Of a stretch of 64,000 bases of DNA, positions 35,672 to 44,905 are shown in pieces. This stretch comes from Rhodococcus sp. SMB37 (GTDB lineage: Bacteria > Actinomycetota > Actinomycetes > Mycobacteriales > Mycobacteriaceae). The notes beneath the pieces were generated by a model, which was given only the letters and a program-made list of their open reading frames with translations, was not told the origin of the DNA and did not search any database. Numbering within the stretch: the first letter of the stretch is position 1; the number at the start of each line of letters is the position of its first letter. The stretch lies in contig NZ_SLVY01000003.1 of the NCBI RefSeq assembly GCF_004345605.1, positions 186,001 to 250,000 of the forward strand, in the 5' to 3' direction. The position numbers were made by a program, and so were the translations under genes.

Positions 35672-37096
35672 ATGACCGCTGTGAGTGAATCCCAGAACCG
35701 CCCGTATCTTGACGAGTTCGTAGCGCTGCTCGGCGACCTTCAGGTACTGTCCGAGGGACGGAAGATCTCTCGATATCTCCGCGACTTCTCTTGGTACAGC
35801 CCGATTCTCGAGAACGCACTCGCAGATACATCGGTCGACGCCGTCGTGCGCCCCAGGAATATCGATGAACTGACCGCCGTCGTCGCGCTTGCCGCCCGCC
35901 ATCGCATCCCGATCACGATGCGCGGCGCCGGGACCGGCAACTACGGCCAGTCGTTGCCGCTCGAACAGGGCATCGTCGTCGACATCAAGGGTGTCGCCGG
36001 AATCCTCGATGTTGCCGAGGGGCGAATCGCAGCACTTCCCGGGACGATCATGAAGTCGATCGAGGAAGCTGCCCGTGGGACGGGGCAGGAACTCGCTGTC
36101 ATGCCGAGCACGTACCGTGTCGCCACGGCCTCCGGTTTCATCTCCGGCGGTTCCGGCGGCCTCGGCGCGGCCGCACATGGCGACCTGTGGAGCAACAACG
36201 TCCTGGCCGTCGAACTGATCACCGTGGAGGAACTCCCACGCACCATCCGCCTCGAAGGCGCCGACGTCAACCTCATCCTCCATATGTACGGCACGGTTGG
36301 CGTCATCACCCGCGTCGAGATGCGGTTGGTACCCGCACACACCTATGAAGACGTCCTCGTTGTCTTCGACGACTTCGAACAGTGTTGCCGATTCGGTTGG
36401 GAACTGGTCGACTCCGACATCCATGCGCGGCTGGCCTCGCTCCAGCAGGCACCCATCCCGGCGATGATGACACCGATCACTCACGAGATTCCCGAAGGCA
36501 GCCATGTGGCATTGGTCTGGTCGGACCTCGACGATGCCGCGTCGATGCGTGCACTGGCGGAGTCGTACGGCGGCACGGTGAAGGCGTGGCCCGAGGGCGC
36601 CACCCACATCACCCAGTTCCCATACAGTCACACCATCCTGTGGTCGCGCAAGGCCGAGCCAGAATCATCCTGGCTGCAATGCGAATACGCCTCCGGCGAC
36701 AAAGATCGATTCATCGAGCAGGTGCGTGCAGTCACCGAGCGGTATCCAGGCGTGTTTCTCCAACACATCGAGATCAATACCTCTCCGGATCGGACCGTGC
36801 GGTGCATGGGAATCCCGCCGCTCGTCGGGCTTGCGAATCATGAAGAAGCACTTGATGAACTGATCAGCTACTGCACGGGGCTGGGGATCTACCTGCTCAA
36901 TCCACACAGCTACGTAGTGGAAGAAGGTGGATTCGTCGGCGATACCGAGCGGATGCTGGCTCTCAAGCAGGAAGTGGATCCATTCGGAATTCTCAACCCC
37001 GGGAAGCTCGGTGAGAGCTTCTTCTCCGACCGGACCGCCGTCGTCGTCTCCTCCGAGCGCGACATGCGCGCGCCCGAGCAACTCTCGGGCGAGTGA
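35672..37096 (+). CDS. FAD-binding oxidase (PCMH/VAO-type)
   Basis: A 474-residue FAD-linked oxidoreductase. VVRPRNIDELTAVVALAARH, then TMRGAGTGNYGQSLPLEQG form the PCMH FAD-binding domain; SGGSGGLGAAAHGDLWSNNV is the second FAD segment, and DPFGILNPGKLGE is the usual C-terminal end. Members oxidise alcohols, amines, lactate or phenols. The start is ATG 35672 with GAGGAG upstream. It is the first gene of a six-gene rightward unit with an ABC importer and an oxygenase, so it probably acts on the imported compound. I cannot name the substrate. Confidence 0.85.
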   Translation: MTAVSESQNRPYLDEFVALLGDLQVLSEGRKISRYLRDFSWYSPILENALADTSVDAVVRPRNIDELTAVVALAARHRIPITMRGAGTGNYGQSLPLEQGIVVDIKGVAGILDVAEGRIAALPGTIMKSIEEAARGTGQELAVMPSTYRVATASGFISGGSGGLGAAAHGDLWSNNVLAVELITVEELPRTIRLEGADVNLILHMYGTVGVITRVEMRLVPAHTYEDVLVVFDDFEQCCRFGWELVDSDIHARLASLQQAPIPAMMTPITHEIPEGSHVALVWSDLDDAASMRALAESYGGTVKAWPEGATHITQFPYSHTILWSRKAEPESSWLQCEYASGDKDRFIEQVRAVTERYPGVFLQHIEINTSPDRTVRCMGIPPLVGLANHEEALDELISYCTGLGIYLLNPHSYVVEEGGFVGDTERMLALKQEVDPFGILNPGKLGESFFSDRTAVVVSSERDMRAPEQLSGE

Positions 37097-37136
37097 CACC
37101 TAGGTCCCGACAATCCTTCGAATCGGAGGCACAGAA

Positions 37137-38258
37137 ATGAGCACACGCACCAGTCAGCGCGCACTGGGTATCCTCTGCGCGCTGGGCACCGCGGCCACGC
37201 TTATCAGCTGCAGCAGCGAGGACGGGGCGACATCGACGGCGGCCCCAGCAGAATCAACGGCCACGATCGGAGCCGACCGCTGCGAGCAGAACCGCGCCGC
37301 AGGCAAGATCATCTATCTGACCTCATACGATCTCGGCGGCGGAGCCGGGGTCTTGAGCCAGGTCGCCGCCGAGGGCATGGGCTTCTATGACGACCTGTGC
37401 CTCGATATCGAGGTCCGCGCCAAGACCGACAACAACTCCCAGATGGTCAGTGCCGGCACTGCACAGTTCGCAGGCCTCGGCAGCGCCAGCGACGTTCTGG
37501 CCGCACAGGCCAACGGCGCCGAGGTCACGGGCATCGGCACCTTCGGCAATGTCGGGCAGGTCACCCTGATCACCATGACCGACGGGCCCATCCAGTCGCT
37601 GCAGGACCTCGAGGGCGCGACGCTCGGCTACAAGGTGACCATGCCCGGGCAGCTCCGTTCGATGATCGAGGATGATGGCGTCGATTTCTCCAAGGTCGAA
37701 GACGTGAAGGTGGGCTTCGATCCGCGGATCCTCCCGCAGGGGCAGGTCGATGCACTGCAGGGCTACAAGGACAACGAACCTTGGATCCTCGAGGCCGAAG
37801 GCTACGACGTCAGGATGTGGGATCCCGCCGAATTCGGCGTCGGGGGAACATTCTCCACCACGATCGTCAATACCGCGTGGGGCGAAGCACATCCGTCTGC
37901 GGTCGAGGATTTCCTGCGTGCCACCTACCATGCTTTCAATTGGATGCGAGAGAGCGAGCAGAATCTCGACGAGGCCATCGCCTACTCGGAATCCGTCTCC
38001 CAAGCCGGCTACGACGCAGCACACGAGAAGAATCGCTGGAAATCGTCGAGCGACCTCATCGTCACGAATCTCCTCGACGGTCACGGGGTGGGCTATCAGA
38101 CCACTGACTTGTGGCAGCCGGAAGCCGACGAGCTGCTGCGGTTCGGCATCGTGACCGAGGCCCTCGATGTCGGTTCGCTGCAGACCTCGAAGTACGTCGA
38201 TGCGATCTACGACGGGCCGGAACTCATCTGGCCAGCGCCCGGAGCCCTCGCACCGTAA
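37137..38258 (+). CDS. ABC transporter substrate-binding lipoprotein (NMT1/SsuA-like)
   Basis: A 373-residue lipoprotein (lipobox LISC, Cys25) with the NMT1/THI5-like pattern: LSQVAAEGMGFYDDLCLDIE, MVSAGTAQFAGLGSASDVL and LEGATLGYKVTM. Such proteins bind sulfonates, nitrate, thiamine precursors, riboflavin or aromatic acids. It lies 40 bp after the oxidase gene and 22 bp before the ATPase gene. The neighbouring riboflavin synthase makes a flavin-type ligand worth testing, but that is speculation. Confidence 0.85.
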   Translation: MSTRTSQRALGILCALGTAATLISCSSEDGATSTAAPAESTATIGADRCEQNRAAGKIIYLTSYDLGGGAGVLSQVAAEGMGFYDDLCLDIEVRAKTDNNSQMVSAGTAQFAGLGSASDVLAAQANGAEVTGIGTFGNVGQVTLITMTDGPIQSLQDLEGATLGYKVTMPGQLRSMIEDDGVDFSKVEDVKVGFDPRILPQGQVDALQGYKDNEPWILEAEGYDVRMWDPAEFGVGGTFSTTIVNTAWGEAHPSAVEDFLRATYHAFNWMRESEQNLDEAIAYSESVSQAGYDAAHEKNRWKSSSDLIVTNLLDGHGVGYQTTDLWQPEADELLRFGIVTEALDVGSLQTSKYVDAIYDGPELIWPAPGALAP

Positions 38259-38280
38259 CCGGCTCGAAAGGACACCAGAG

Positions 38281-39108
38281 ATGACACACATCGCCGCCAC
38301 AGTGACCGAGCCGCACCCTCGAGCAGACAGCAGAATCATTGTCCGCGGAGTCCACAAGAACTTCGGATCCGGACGCGACACGTTCACTGCACTACACGAT
38401 GTCGACCTGGAGATTCAGGAGGGCAGTTTCACGACACTGTTCGGACCGTCCGGATGTGGAAAGACCACCCTGCTGCGCATCCTCGCCGGGCTACAGACCC
38501 AGGACAGCGGAGAGATCTCACTGTTCGGACAGACCCCCCGGGCTGCGACCCGCGAGAAGAACATTGCCTGGATACCGCAGTCGTCGGCGCTCTTGCCATG
38601 GAGGGAGGTCCGCGCCAACGCCCTGCTGTCGAAGGTGGTGAACCGGCGAGCCGATCGCCGTGCCTCTCCCAAGCGGGTCGACCAGGAAGTCGAGACGGTG
38701 CTCAACGAGATGGGGCTGCGCGACTTCGCTCGCTCCCGACCTTCGCAGCTGTCAGGTGGCATGCGCCAACGAGCCTCGCTGGCCCGAGGGTTCGTTCATG
38801 GTGCACCGGTGATGCTTATGGATGAGCCGTTCTCCGCCTTGGACGAGTTCACCCGCGAGGCGCTGCGTTACCAATTGCTCGACATGTGGCAACTACTACG
38901 CAAGACCGTCGTGTTCGTGACGCACTCCGCGTCCGAGGCAGTGCTCCTGTCCGATCGCGTGGTGGTGATGACCTCCCGACCGGGCAGGATCCACCGAATC
39001 ATCGACGTCGATCTACCCCGCCCTCGCCATGCCAGGCTCGAACGATCGATCGAATTCCACGAGAAGGTCACCGAAGTCCGAAACGCACTCCAGGAAGGGT
39101 GGAGCTGA
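38281..39108 (+). CDS. ABC transporter ATP-binding protein (SsuB/TauB-like)
   Basis: A 275-residue ATPase with Walker A GPSGCGKTTLL, Q-loop PQSSALLPW, signature LSGGMRQRASLARG, Walker B VMLMDEPFSALD and switch His in VFVTHSASEA. The type matches importers for sulfonate- or nitrate-like solutes. The start ATG 38281 follows GAAAGGA. It ends 2 bp before the permease ATG, so the two are likely coupled. Confidence 0.93.
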   Translation: MTHIAATVTEPHPRADSRIIVRGVHKNFGSGRDTFTALHDVDLEIQEGSFTTLFGPSGCGKTTLLRILAGLQTQDSGEISLFGQTPRAATREKNIAWIPQSSALLPWREVRANALLSKVVNRRADRRASPKRVDQEVETVLNEMGLRDFARSRPSQLSGGMRQRASLARGFVHGAPVMLMDEPFSALDEFTREALRYQLLDMWQLLRKTVVFVTHSASEAVLLSDRVVVMTSRPGRIHRIIDVDLPRPRHARLERSIEFHEKVTEVRNALQEGWS

Positions 39109-39110
39109 TC

Positions 39111-39935
39111 ATGGTCGCCGAGGTGCACACACGTCCGCCGAGAACACTCCCGGCGAAGCTGCTCGACCCGAACAAGCTCATGCGGCGGCTCCCCCGCCCG
39201 TCCCTACATTCGACCGTCGCCGTGCTTGCCCCCGTGATCTTGATGGGGTTGCTCGCGTTGGGTTGGGAGTGGGTCGCGAAAAACCGCACCAGCGTCCTTC
39301 CCACCCTCGGCGCGGTCTTCACTGATCTCGTCGACCGGCCGGCTTTCTATCGAGAACACCTCGGATACACGCTGTCGACCGCACTGATCGGTTTCGTGAT
39401 CGGGATCGTCGTTGCGATTGTGCTGGCCATCGTCGTCGTGCACGTCCCGTTGCTGCACGCTGCCATCATGCCCATCGCTGTACTCGTGCACGCCACCCCG
39501 ATCGTGGCCGTCGCACCGGCCCTCGTCGTTGCCTTCGGATTCGGTACGACACCACACCTGATCGTCGTCGCTCTGATGGTGTTCTTTCCGATGCTCATCA
39601 ACGCGATCACCGGATTCAAGGCAGTACCGGACGACATGATGGAAGTCTTCCGTTCGATGGCCGCCTCGAAGGCCGATATCTTTTGGAGGCTGCGACTGCC
39701 GATCAGCGCAACCTATCTGTTCGCAGCCGCCCGGACCTGCGTGACCCTGGCAATGATCGGGGCCGTCGTCTCCGAGTTCCACGGTGCCAACCAGGGTCTC
39801 GGCGCCACCATCGTGCAGGCCATGACCTACCTGAACCTTCCACAGATGTGGGGTGCGATCGCGATCTCGGCACTCGTGTCGCTCGGACTGCTCGGTGCCG
39901 TCGGCCTCCTCGAGAAGGTCGTCGTCCGCTGGTAG
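39111..39935 (+). CDS. ABC transporter permease (SsuC/TauC-like)
   Basis: A 274-residue membrane protein with about six hydrophobic segments and the inner-membrane EAA loop (FRSMAASKADIFWRLRLPI). VLPTLGAVFTDL and GFGTTPHLIVVALMVFFPML are typical of the SsuC/TauC branch. It completes the importer with the two preceding genes. Confidence 0.92.
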   Translation: MVAEVHTRPPRTLPAKLLDPNKLMRRLPRPSLHSTVAVLAPVILMGLLALGWEWVAKNRTSVLPTLGAVFTDLVDRPAFYREHLGYTLSTALIGFVIGIVVAIVLAIVVVHVPLLHAAIMPIAVLVHATPIVAVAPALVVAFGFGTTPHLIVVALMVFFPMLINAITGFKAVPDDMMEVFRSMAASKADIFWRLRLPISATYLFAAARTCVTLAMIGAVVSEFHGANQGLGATIVQAMTYLNLPQMWGAIAISALVSLGLLGAVGLLEKVVVRW

Positions 39936-39995
39936 CGAATTCTCGGCGTTCTAAACCACACCCTCCCTACCCGTATCCACCCTGAGGAGAAGTAC

Positions 39996-41021
39996 ATGTC
40001 CCCCACCGAAAGCATCGTTGTACCCGTCATCGACATCAGCGGCTTCCTCGACGGGTCAGACCCCCACACCGCTCCCCGCGAAATCAACCACGCGGCAACG
40101 ACAAGCGGATTCTTCCAGATCGTGGGGCACGGCATTGATGCCGCGCTGATCGACGCTGCCTATCAGGTTGCGACGGGACTCCAGTCGCTCCCCCGAGATG
40201 TCAAGGACACTCTCCGATCACCGTCAGGTCATCCGTTCCGTGGCTTGATGACCAACTACGACCTGAACGGAAAGATCTGTTCCGAGGGCTACACTGTGTC
40301 ACGCTTCGACAGCCCGACCGACGCAATGGCGCACGGAGTCGACCCCGACTTCGCCGACTATTTCGACGACAATGTGTGGCCGCCGGTCGACAACTTTCGC
40401 GAGGTGATGACCGCGTGGTCGACCCGGGTCCGCGCGCTCGGCGCCCAAATGATGCGCGCATTCGCGGTGGGGCTCGAACTGCCCGCCGACTACTTCGACA
40501 CCTACACCGCCCTCGACGCCTCGACCTCGACGATCCGTTCCTACCCCGCGCGCCTCGCACCACTCGACCATGATCCGACGGTCATCTTCGACGAGCACTT
40601 CGACGGCGGCATGCTCACGATGTTGCACCAGCGTGGAACCTACGAGGGCCTCGAGGTGAAGACACTCGACGGCGCGTGGTTCCCCGTCCCGGTCTACGAG
40701 GACGCATTCGTCATCAATGTCGGTGAGCTGATGACCCGATGGACCAACGGCAGGTGGCCGGCGACGCGACATCGCGTCGTCGCGTCGAGGGACCCACAGG
40801 GCTACCGCTTCACGCTCCCGACCTTCTACAACGTTGCCGTCGACACAGTGGTCGAACCATTGCCTACCACAATCGGCGACGACAGAGGAGCACCGTTCGA
40901 AGCTGTGACGGTGTACGGCTGGTTCCGCCGCCATCTGGCGACGACATACAAGGAACGCAAGCACACCCGAGTACCTGCCGCAGCCGAAGCCTTCGTGGCA
41001 AGCCTGCAGGACGCACCGTGA
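39996..41021 (+). CDS. Isopenicillin-N-synthase-like 2-oxoglutarate/Fe(II) oxygenase
   Basis: A 341-residue non-haem iron oxygenase. The N-terminal VPVIDISGFL and ATTSGFFQIVGHGID define the DIOX_N domain. The iron ligands are visible as H-x-D in DEHFDGGMLT and a distal His in WPATRHRVV, followed by YRFTLPTFYN with the co-substrate Arg. Members hydroxylate, desaturate or cyclise small molecules using 2-oxoglutarate or only O2. It follows the permease by 60 bp and overlaps the VOC gene by 4 bp. It probably modifies the imported compound. Confidence 0.88.
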   Translation: MSPTESIVVPVIDISGFLDGSDPHTAPREINHAATTSGFFQIVGHGIDAALIDAAYQVATGLQSLPRDVKDTLRSPSGHPFRGLMTNYDLNGKICSEGYTVSRFDSPTDAMAHGVDPDFADYFDDNVWPPVDNFREVMTAWSTRVRALGAQMMRAFAVGLELPADYFDTYTALDASTSTIRSYPARLAPLDHDPTVIFDEHFDGGMLTMLHQRGTYEGLEVKTLDGAWFPVPVYEDAFVINVGELMTRWTNGRWPATRHRVVASRDPQGYRFTLPTFYNVAVDTVVEPLPTTIGDDRGAPFEAVTVYGWFRRHLATTYKERKHTRVPAAAEAFVASLQDAP

Positions 41022-41428
41022 CCACATCCGACCCTACCCACCGCATAGACCACCGCGGAACCGAATCCGCGGACATCGAAGCCGAAGTCGACTTCCTGGT
41101 GAACGTGATGGGGATGACCCTGATGCGTTGGGGAGTCCATGCCTGCACCGGAAAGCGCATCGCACTGCTGCATGACGCCGCAGCATCGAAGGTAGAACTG
41201 ATGGAAGTCGACTCGGTAACAGGGGAACTCGACCATATCGCCTTCGCAGTGGAGGACCTGCACACGGCGCACGGCCAGGCGCTCCGCGCCGGGTGCACCG
41301 AGGAGCGTGGCCCGTTCCGCATCGATGCGGCCGGGGCCGACACCTCCTTCGTCCGCACGAATGGGGGCGCGCTGCTGCAGCTGATCAGGTATGACGCGGA
41401 CAGCCCGGATCGAAGGCCCTGGGGGTGA
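41018..41428 (+). CDS. VOC-family (glyoxalase-like) protein
   Basis: A 136-residue VOC protein. EAEVDFLVNVMGMTLMRWG, KVELMEV and HIAFAVEDLHTAHGQALRAG are the first beta-alpha-beta module, and GALLQLIRYD ends the second. The start GTG 41018 overlaps the oxygenase stop (GTGA), indicating coupled translation. Members are lyases, isomerases or ring-cleaving dioxygenases. It is the last gene of the oxidase/ABC/oxygenase unit. Confidence 0.78.
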   Translation: MTTSDPTHRIDHRGTESADIEAEVDFLVNVMGMTLMRWGVHACTGKRIALLHDAAASKVELMEVDSVTGELDHIAFAVEDLHTAHGQALRAGCTEERGPFRIDAAGADTSFVRTNGGALLQLIRYDADSPDRRPWG

Positions 41429-41464
41429 TCCCGACGCTGTCGCTGATCCAAGTACGTTGATCCC

Positions 41465-41893
41465 ATGCGGCTACTCCCGGTTGTCTCGACGATCTCTGCG
41501 CTGTGCGCGGTGCCGATCCTCCTTTTCGTCGTTCCACAACTGGTCGCCTCGGGAGTTGTCGAGGTCGGGGGCAGTGTCGAGTTCATGGTGGTACTTCCGA
41601 CTCTGATCGGGCTGCCCTGCTCGCTCATCGGAGCCACCGTCGGGGTCGGTGGTCTCCTCGGGCGGCGCACTCACGGGCTCGAGACGGTACTCATGACCAT
41701 CGGCCAGGTGACGACGGTGCTACTGGCGCTTGTCATCGTTGTGTGGGCGTTAGGCTTCGCCTCGACGGGCTGGGAACTGCTGTTGTTGCCCACGTCGCTC
41801 ATGGTCGGTCAGGTCATCGTGGCAGCGGGTCTGATCAAGACCGCTCGGCAATACAGGGCGTCGCCGGTGGCGGGTCCCGACTCAGCCGAGTGA
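41465..41893 (+). CDS. Small membrane protein of unknown function
   Basis: A 142-residue protein with four hydrophobic segments (VSTISALCAVPILLFVVP, VVLPTLIGLPCSLIGATVG, VLLALVIVVWALGFA, LLLPTSLMVGQVIVAAGLI). I recognise no family. The start ATG 41465 is 36 bp after the VOC stop and lacks a strong ribosome site, so it may be a separate gene. Confidence 0.55.
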   Translation: MRLLPVVSTISALCAVPILLFVVPQLVASGVVEVGGSVEFMVVLPTLIGLPCSLIGATVGVGGLLGRRTHGLETVLMTIGQVTTVLLALVIVVWALGFASTGWELLLLPTSLMVGQVIVAAGLIKTARQYRASPVAGPDSAE

Positions 41894-41920
41894 CGCAGCG
41901 GGGTCGATGCCGCCGAAAAG

Positions 41921-42286
41921 CTATTGTTCGTCGTCCGAGTGGCTCACGATGTTGACCACGGTGCCATCCGGCGCGCGCACGAAGAATCGCCGCACGCCCC
42001 ACGGCTCCGTCGTCAGCGGGTACACGATTTCGAACCCGCGCCGTTGCGCGTCCTCGTAGGCGGCCTCCACCTCGTCGCCGACGTGGATGGACAATGCGGA
42101 ATCCACGGGCGCAGTCTCATCGCCGCTCACGAGTTGCACGGTGGCGCGCCCGTCCGGGGTGGTGAACCGGGCGACCCATCCCAGATTCATCTCCTCGACG
42201 GAAAGCCCGAGATAGTCGGCGTAGAAGCTGCGGGCTTCCTCGATGCTCGGGACGTTCAGGTTTGCGGTGAGACCGGTGGGACGCAT
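41921..42286 (-). CDS. VOC-family (glyoxalase/bleomycin-resistance-like) protein
   Basis: A 121-residue VOC protein: LTANLNVPSIEEARSFYADY, LGWVARFTTPDGRATVQLVS, then a C-terminal module ending GVRRFFVRAPDGTVVNIVSH. The start ATG 42286 follows GAAGGAG. It is leftward, near the flavodoxin gene but 90 bp away. Its ligand is unknown. Confidence 0.8.
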   Translation of the reverse strand: MRPTGLTANLNVPSIEEARSFYADYLGLSVEEMNLGWVARFTTPDGRATVQLVSGDETAPVDSALSIHVGDEVEAAYEDAQRRGFEIVYPLTTEPWGVRRFFVRAPDGTVVNIVSHSDDEQ

Positions 42287-42376
42287 GTCGGAATCTCCTT
42301 CGGACTCGGGTGCGTTCCACCCGATTCCACTACATGCATGGGCATACCCGTGGCGGTTCGGGCTCGCGCAAGACCG

Positions 42377-42901
42377 TCACGCGCTATCCGTGCCGATGAG
42401 TGCGCGCCCCCATCGACTCGCACGTTCCGCTTCGCCAGGTGCAAGGACTGTCCGCTTGTCGACAAGAAAACTCTCCGGCTCTGCAACGAGAGTGAAACCG
42501 GCTTTGCGAAGTTTCTTGCCGATCGACTTCGATGCTCGGCCGGTCAACAACGGGTTGGCGTCGAGTCTCGTGTCGAACGCGGCGGCCTTCCCGGTAACCT
42601 GGCCGAGGGAAGCGAGCCATTCGCGCACGCCGTCGCTTTCCGCGTCAGGTTCGAGGGTGAGCGGGTTGTCGGGTTTCTCGGCCGCCTCCACTGCGCCGTG
42701 GCGGGTGGTGGGCCTGCTCATGCCGTGCACGTGGGTGGGGCCGCCGACCACCACCAGGTCGTACGCGGTGAGATCTTCGTCCCTCGCGTCTGCGGCTGCG
42801 ACGATGGTCACCGCGGCAGCTTCTCCGATCCCCTGCGCAATCGCTTCCGCGACGTGACGGGTGTTCCCGTACATCGATTCGAAGATCACGAGAACCTTCA
42901 T
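42377..42901 (-). CDS. Flavodoxin-like protein
   Basis: A 174-residue flavodoxin: VLVIFESMYGNTRHVAEAI has the FMN phosphate loop (SMYGNTR), and LVVVGGPTHVHGMSRPTTR the second FMN loop. It is probably an electron carrier or an FMN-binding oxidative-stress protein. It follows the LLM oxidoreductase gene by 77 bp in the same direction, so the two may be co-transcribed. Confidence 0.85.
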   Translation of the reverse strand: MKVLVIFESMYGNTRHVAEAIAQGIGEAAAVTIVAAADARDEDLTAYDLVVVGGPTHVHGMSRPTTRHGAVEAAEKPDNPLTLEPDAESDGVREWLASLGQVTGKAAAFDTRLDANPLLTGRASKSIGKKLRKAGFTLVAEPESFLVDKRTVLAPGEAERASRWGRALIGTDSA

Positions 42902-42978
42902 GGCGGATATCCTCTCGCCGGGAGAACTGCCGGCCTCGAGGCGACCGGCACGTCAATGCTATGCCCGTCGTGGGGTCG

Positions 42979-43944
42979 TCATTCGCGGATATCCCTCGAG
43001 AGCACCGGTGCGAGTTCATCCGTATAGAACCGGAAGAACCCGTCGACGTCCGGCCCCGCATTCACAAGGGCGAGATGGTCGAATCCGGCGTCCGCATAGG
43101 TTCGGATCTTCTCCAGGTGGCGTTGCACATCGGGACCGTAGGCGAAGCTCTCGGCTATGTCCGCTTCACGAACAACGGACGCTGCTGCCTCGAAGTTGAC
43201 CGGATTCGGCAATTCCGCCTGAACCTTCCATCCGGTGGCAGAGAAACGGAACAGAGTGTGGGCCGACGTCAGCGCTGCCTCTTCTGTCGGTGCCCACGAC
43301 AACGACGCCTCGGCATAGCGCGGCCCGTCACCACCGGCCTTCTTGTATTTGTCGACCAGATCGGGATCCGCATCCGTGGTGAAAAGTCCGTCGCCCAGCT
43401 CTGCAGCGAGCTTCACTGCCGGCCCGCCCGAACCCGCGACCACGATCGTTGGGAGCTCGTCGGGAAGATCGAACACACGCGCGTCCTCGAGCTGAATGTG
43501 GCGTCCGTCGTAGCTGTGGTAGCCGCCGCTCCACAACAAACGGATCACCTCGATCGACTCGCGAAGCATTTGCGTCCGTGTCGCGGCGGGTGGCCAGCCG
43601 CGTGCCACCACATGTTCGTTGAGCCGCTCACCGCTTCCCAGACCGAGGACGAACCGGCCTTCCGACAGGAGGGCCGTCGTCGCCGCAGCCTGCGCGACGA
43701 TCGCGGGGTGATAGCGAATGAACGGGCATGTCACACCGGTGGCCAGGCCGAGTGTCGAGGTCTTCGCGGCAATCGACCCCAGTATCGACCACGCAAAACC
43801 AGAGTGTCCCTGATCGTGCAGCCACGGATGATAATGGTCGCTGATCTCGACGAAATCGAAGCCGGCCTCCTCCGCACGCACCGCCTGCCGGACCAGCTCG
43901 GTCGGTGAATACGCCTCCGCGAACAGTTTGTATCCGATTTTCAC
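42979..43944 (-). CDS. F420-dependent LLM-class oxidoreductase (FGD-like)
   Basis: A 321-residue luciferase-like TIM-barrel protein: VKIGYKLFAEAYSPTELVRQ, then DFVEISDHYHPWLHDQGHSGF, LATGVTCPFIRYHPAIVAQA, RFVLGLGSGERLNEH and the C-terminal DHLALVNAGPD. This is the pattern of the F420-dependent, glucose-6-phosphate-dehydrogenase-related branch. Its substrate is unknown. The start is GTG 43944, behind GGAGG. Confidence 0.88.
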   Translation of the reverse strand: MKIGYKLFAEAYSPTELVRQAVRAEEAGFDFVEISDHYHPWLHDQGHSGFAWSILGSIAAKTSTLGLATGVTCPFIRYHPAIVAQAAATTALLSEGRFVLGLGSGERLNEHVVARGWPPAATRTQMLRESIEVIRLLWSGGYHSYDGRHIQLEDARVFDLPDELPTIVVAGSGGPAVKLAAELGDGLFTTDADPDLVDKYKKAGGDGPRYAEASLSWAPTEEAALTSAHTLFRFSATGWKVQAELPNPVNFEAAASVVREADIAESFAYGPDVQRHLEKIRTYADAGFDHLALVNAGPDVDGFFRFYTDELAPVLSRDIRE

Positions 43945-44068
43945 AGCGCCTCCGTTCACTCCTTCGGCAAAGCGCATGCATAGGCGCACACGACTGCCTC
44001 GTAGAGCGGTCTACCCACGGCGACGCTTCTCGAACCTGCCGACGGCACGTTGGGGGTGAGTTTCTCGT

Positions 44069-44329
44069 TCAGTATCGGTTGTAATGCTGCACAGTCTGCG
44101 CTTCGCCAGAGCAGATGCATTTTCGGTCGAGGCTTCGGTTCGAGGTCACGGCACAAAACCGAATACCGAGAGCATCGTGGGAATCCATGCTGTGCGGACA
44201 TGCGTTGCAGGACAGCGCTGATTCCTCTGCGCGTGCCGGGTTCAACATTTCGGTCGGGTTCGACGCCATGGTGGCGCTCCAGTTCTCGGCCTTTCGACTT
44301 CCGGCCGGGTTACGCGCCGAGGACGACAT
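44069..44329 (-). CDS. RGCVC-family-like small cysteine-rich protein
   Basis: An 86-residue protein whose C-terminal half has the pattern CNACPHSMDSHDALGIRFCA followed by LDRKCICS. This resembles the actinobacterial RGCVC family (CxxCxH, HDxxGxRFCAAT, RGCVC), with RKCIC in place of RGCVC. The Cys/His spacing suggests a small metal site. Function is unknown. The start ATG 44329 is a best guess. Confidence 0.45.
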   Translation of the reverse strand: MSSSARNPAGSRKAENWSATMASNPTEMLNPARAEESALSCNACPHSMDSHDALGIRFCAVTSNRSLDRKCICSGEAQTVQHYNRY

Positions 44330-44447
44330 GGCTGATCGCTCATATTCGAGTGTCCTCGGCAACCCCGAGGCTACCCTGGACCCGGCAGAACTTCGCCATC
44401 CTCGGCTTTTGCCGTCGGGTTGGCAATCGCAGACCCCTGACGCCAAT

Positions 44448-44571
44448 GTGTCGCCGATCGGACGAGGGGACCGATCGATGGGCGAACACGGGGATGACCG
44501 ACACGCTCGAAGCCGACCTGCCGCATCTGAGGTCGGTATCTCACCGCTTCGATCTACACGCCGAAGAACTG
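44448..44571 (+). pseudogene. Truncated copy of the EspC-like gene at 57062
   Basis: This 124-bp stretch matches 57021-57145 at about 104 of 123 positions counted by eye, covering the sequence just upstream and the first 26 or so codons. ATG 44494 would give MTDTLEADLPHLRSVSHRFD, then LHAEEL, against MTNTLEADLPQIRSVSRHFD at 57068. The match stops abruptly at 44571 and the rest of the gene is missing. The remaining sequence around it, 44330-44905, holds this fragment and the palindromic repeat and nothing else that I can support. Confidence 0.75.
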
Positions 44572-44702
44572 CCATCATGTCGCATCGCTTGGTCGCAGCC
44601 CTTTGAATCGATCTCAGCTCACCCGAGATTCAGGTTGCGCGAGCATATTTCGAGAGTCGCAGAAACTACATTCGAACCGCTGATTTCGCGGATACGTCCG
44701 GG

Positions 44703-44772
44703 CGAATGATCCCGCGATCTTCCCAGCTTCCCGCTCGCGCAATCGCGGCCGCGGGAAGCTGGGATGATCGCG
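44703..44772. repeat. 70-bp palindromic repeat, copy 1
   Basis: Identical to 49851-49920 at 66 of 70 positions. It folds into a long hairpin: CGCGATC-tt-CCCAGCTTCCCGC pairs with GCGGGAAGCTGGG-at-GATCGCG around a 16-base loop. It lies 133 bp before the acyl-CoA synthetase gene. Confidence 0.85.
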
Positions 44773-44905
44773 ACAAGGTCGCACCGCTGGACGGCGTCGG
44801 CGTTGACTCGCGGTCGGGGTACCAGCCCACCCGATCCCACTACGTGCACGAGCATCTCTATGACACTTCCCGCGGTCGGAGCCGCCCGCTGATAGATTGG
44901 CATGT

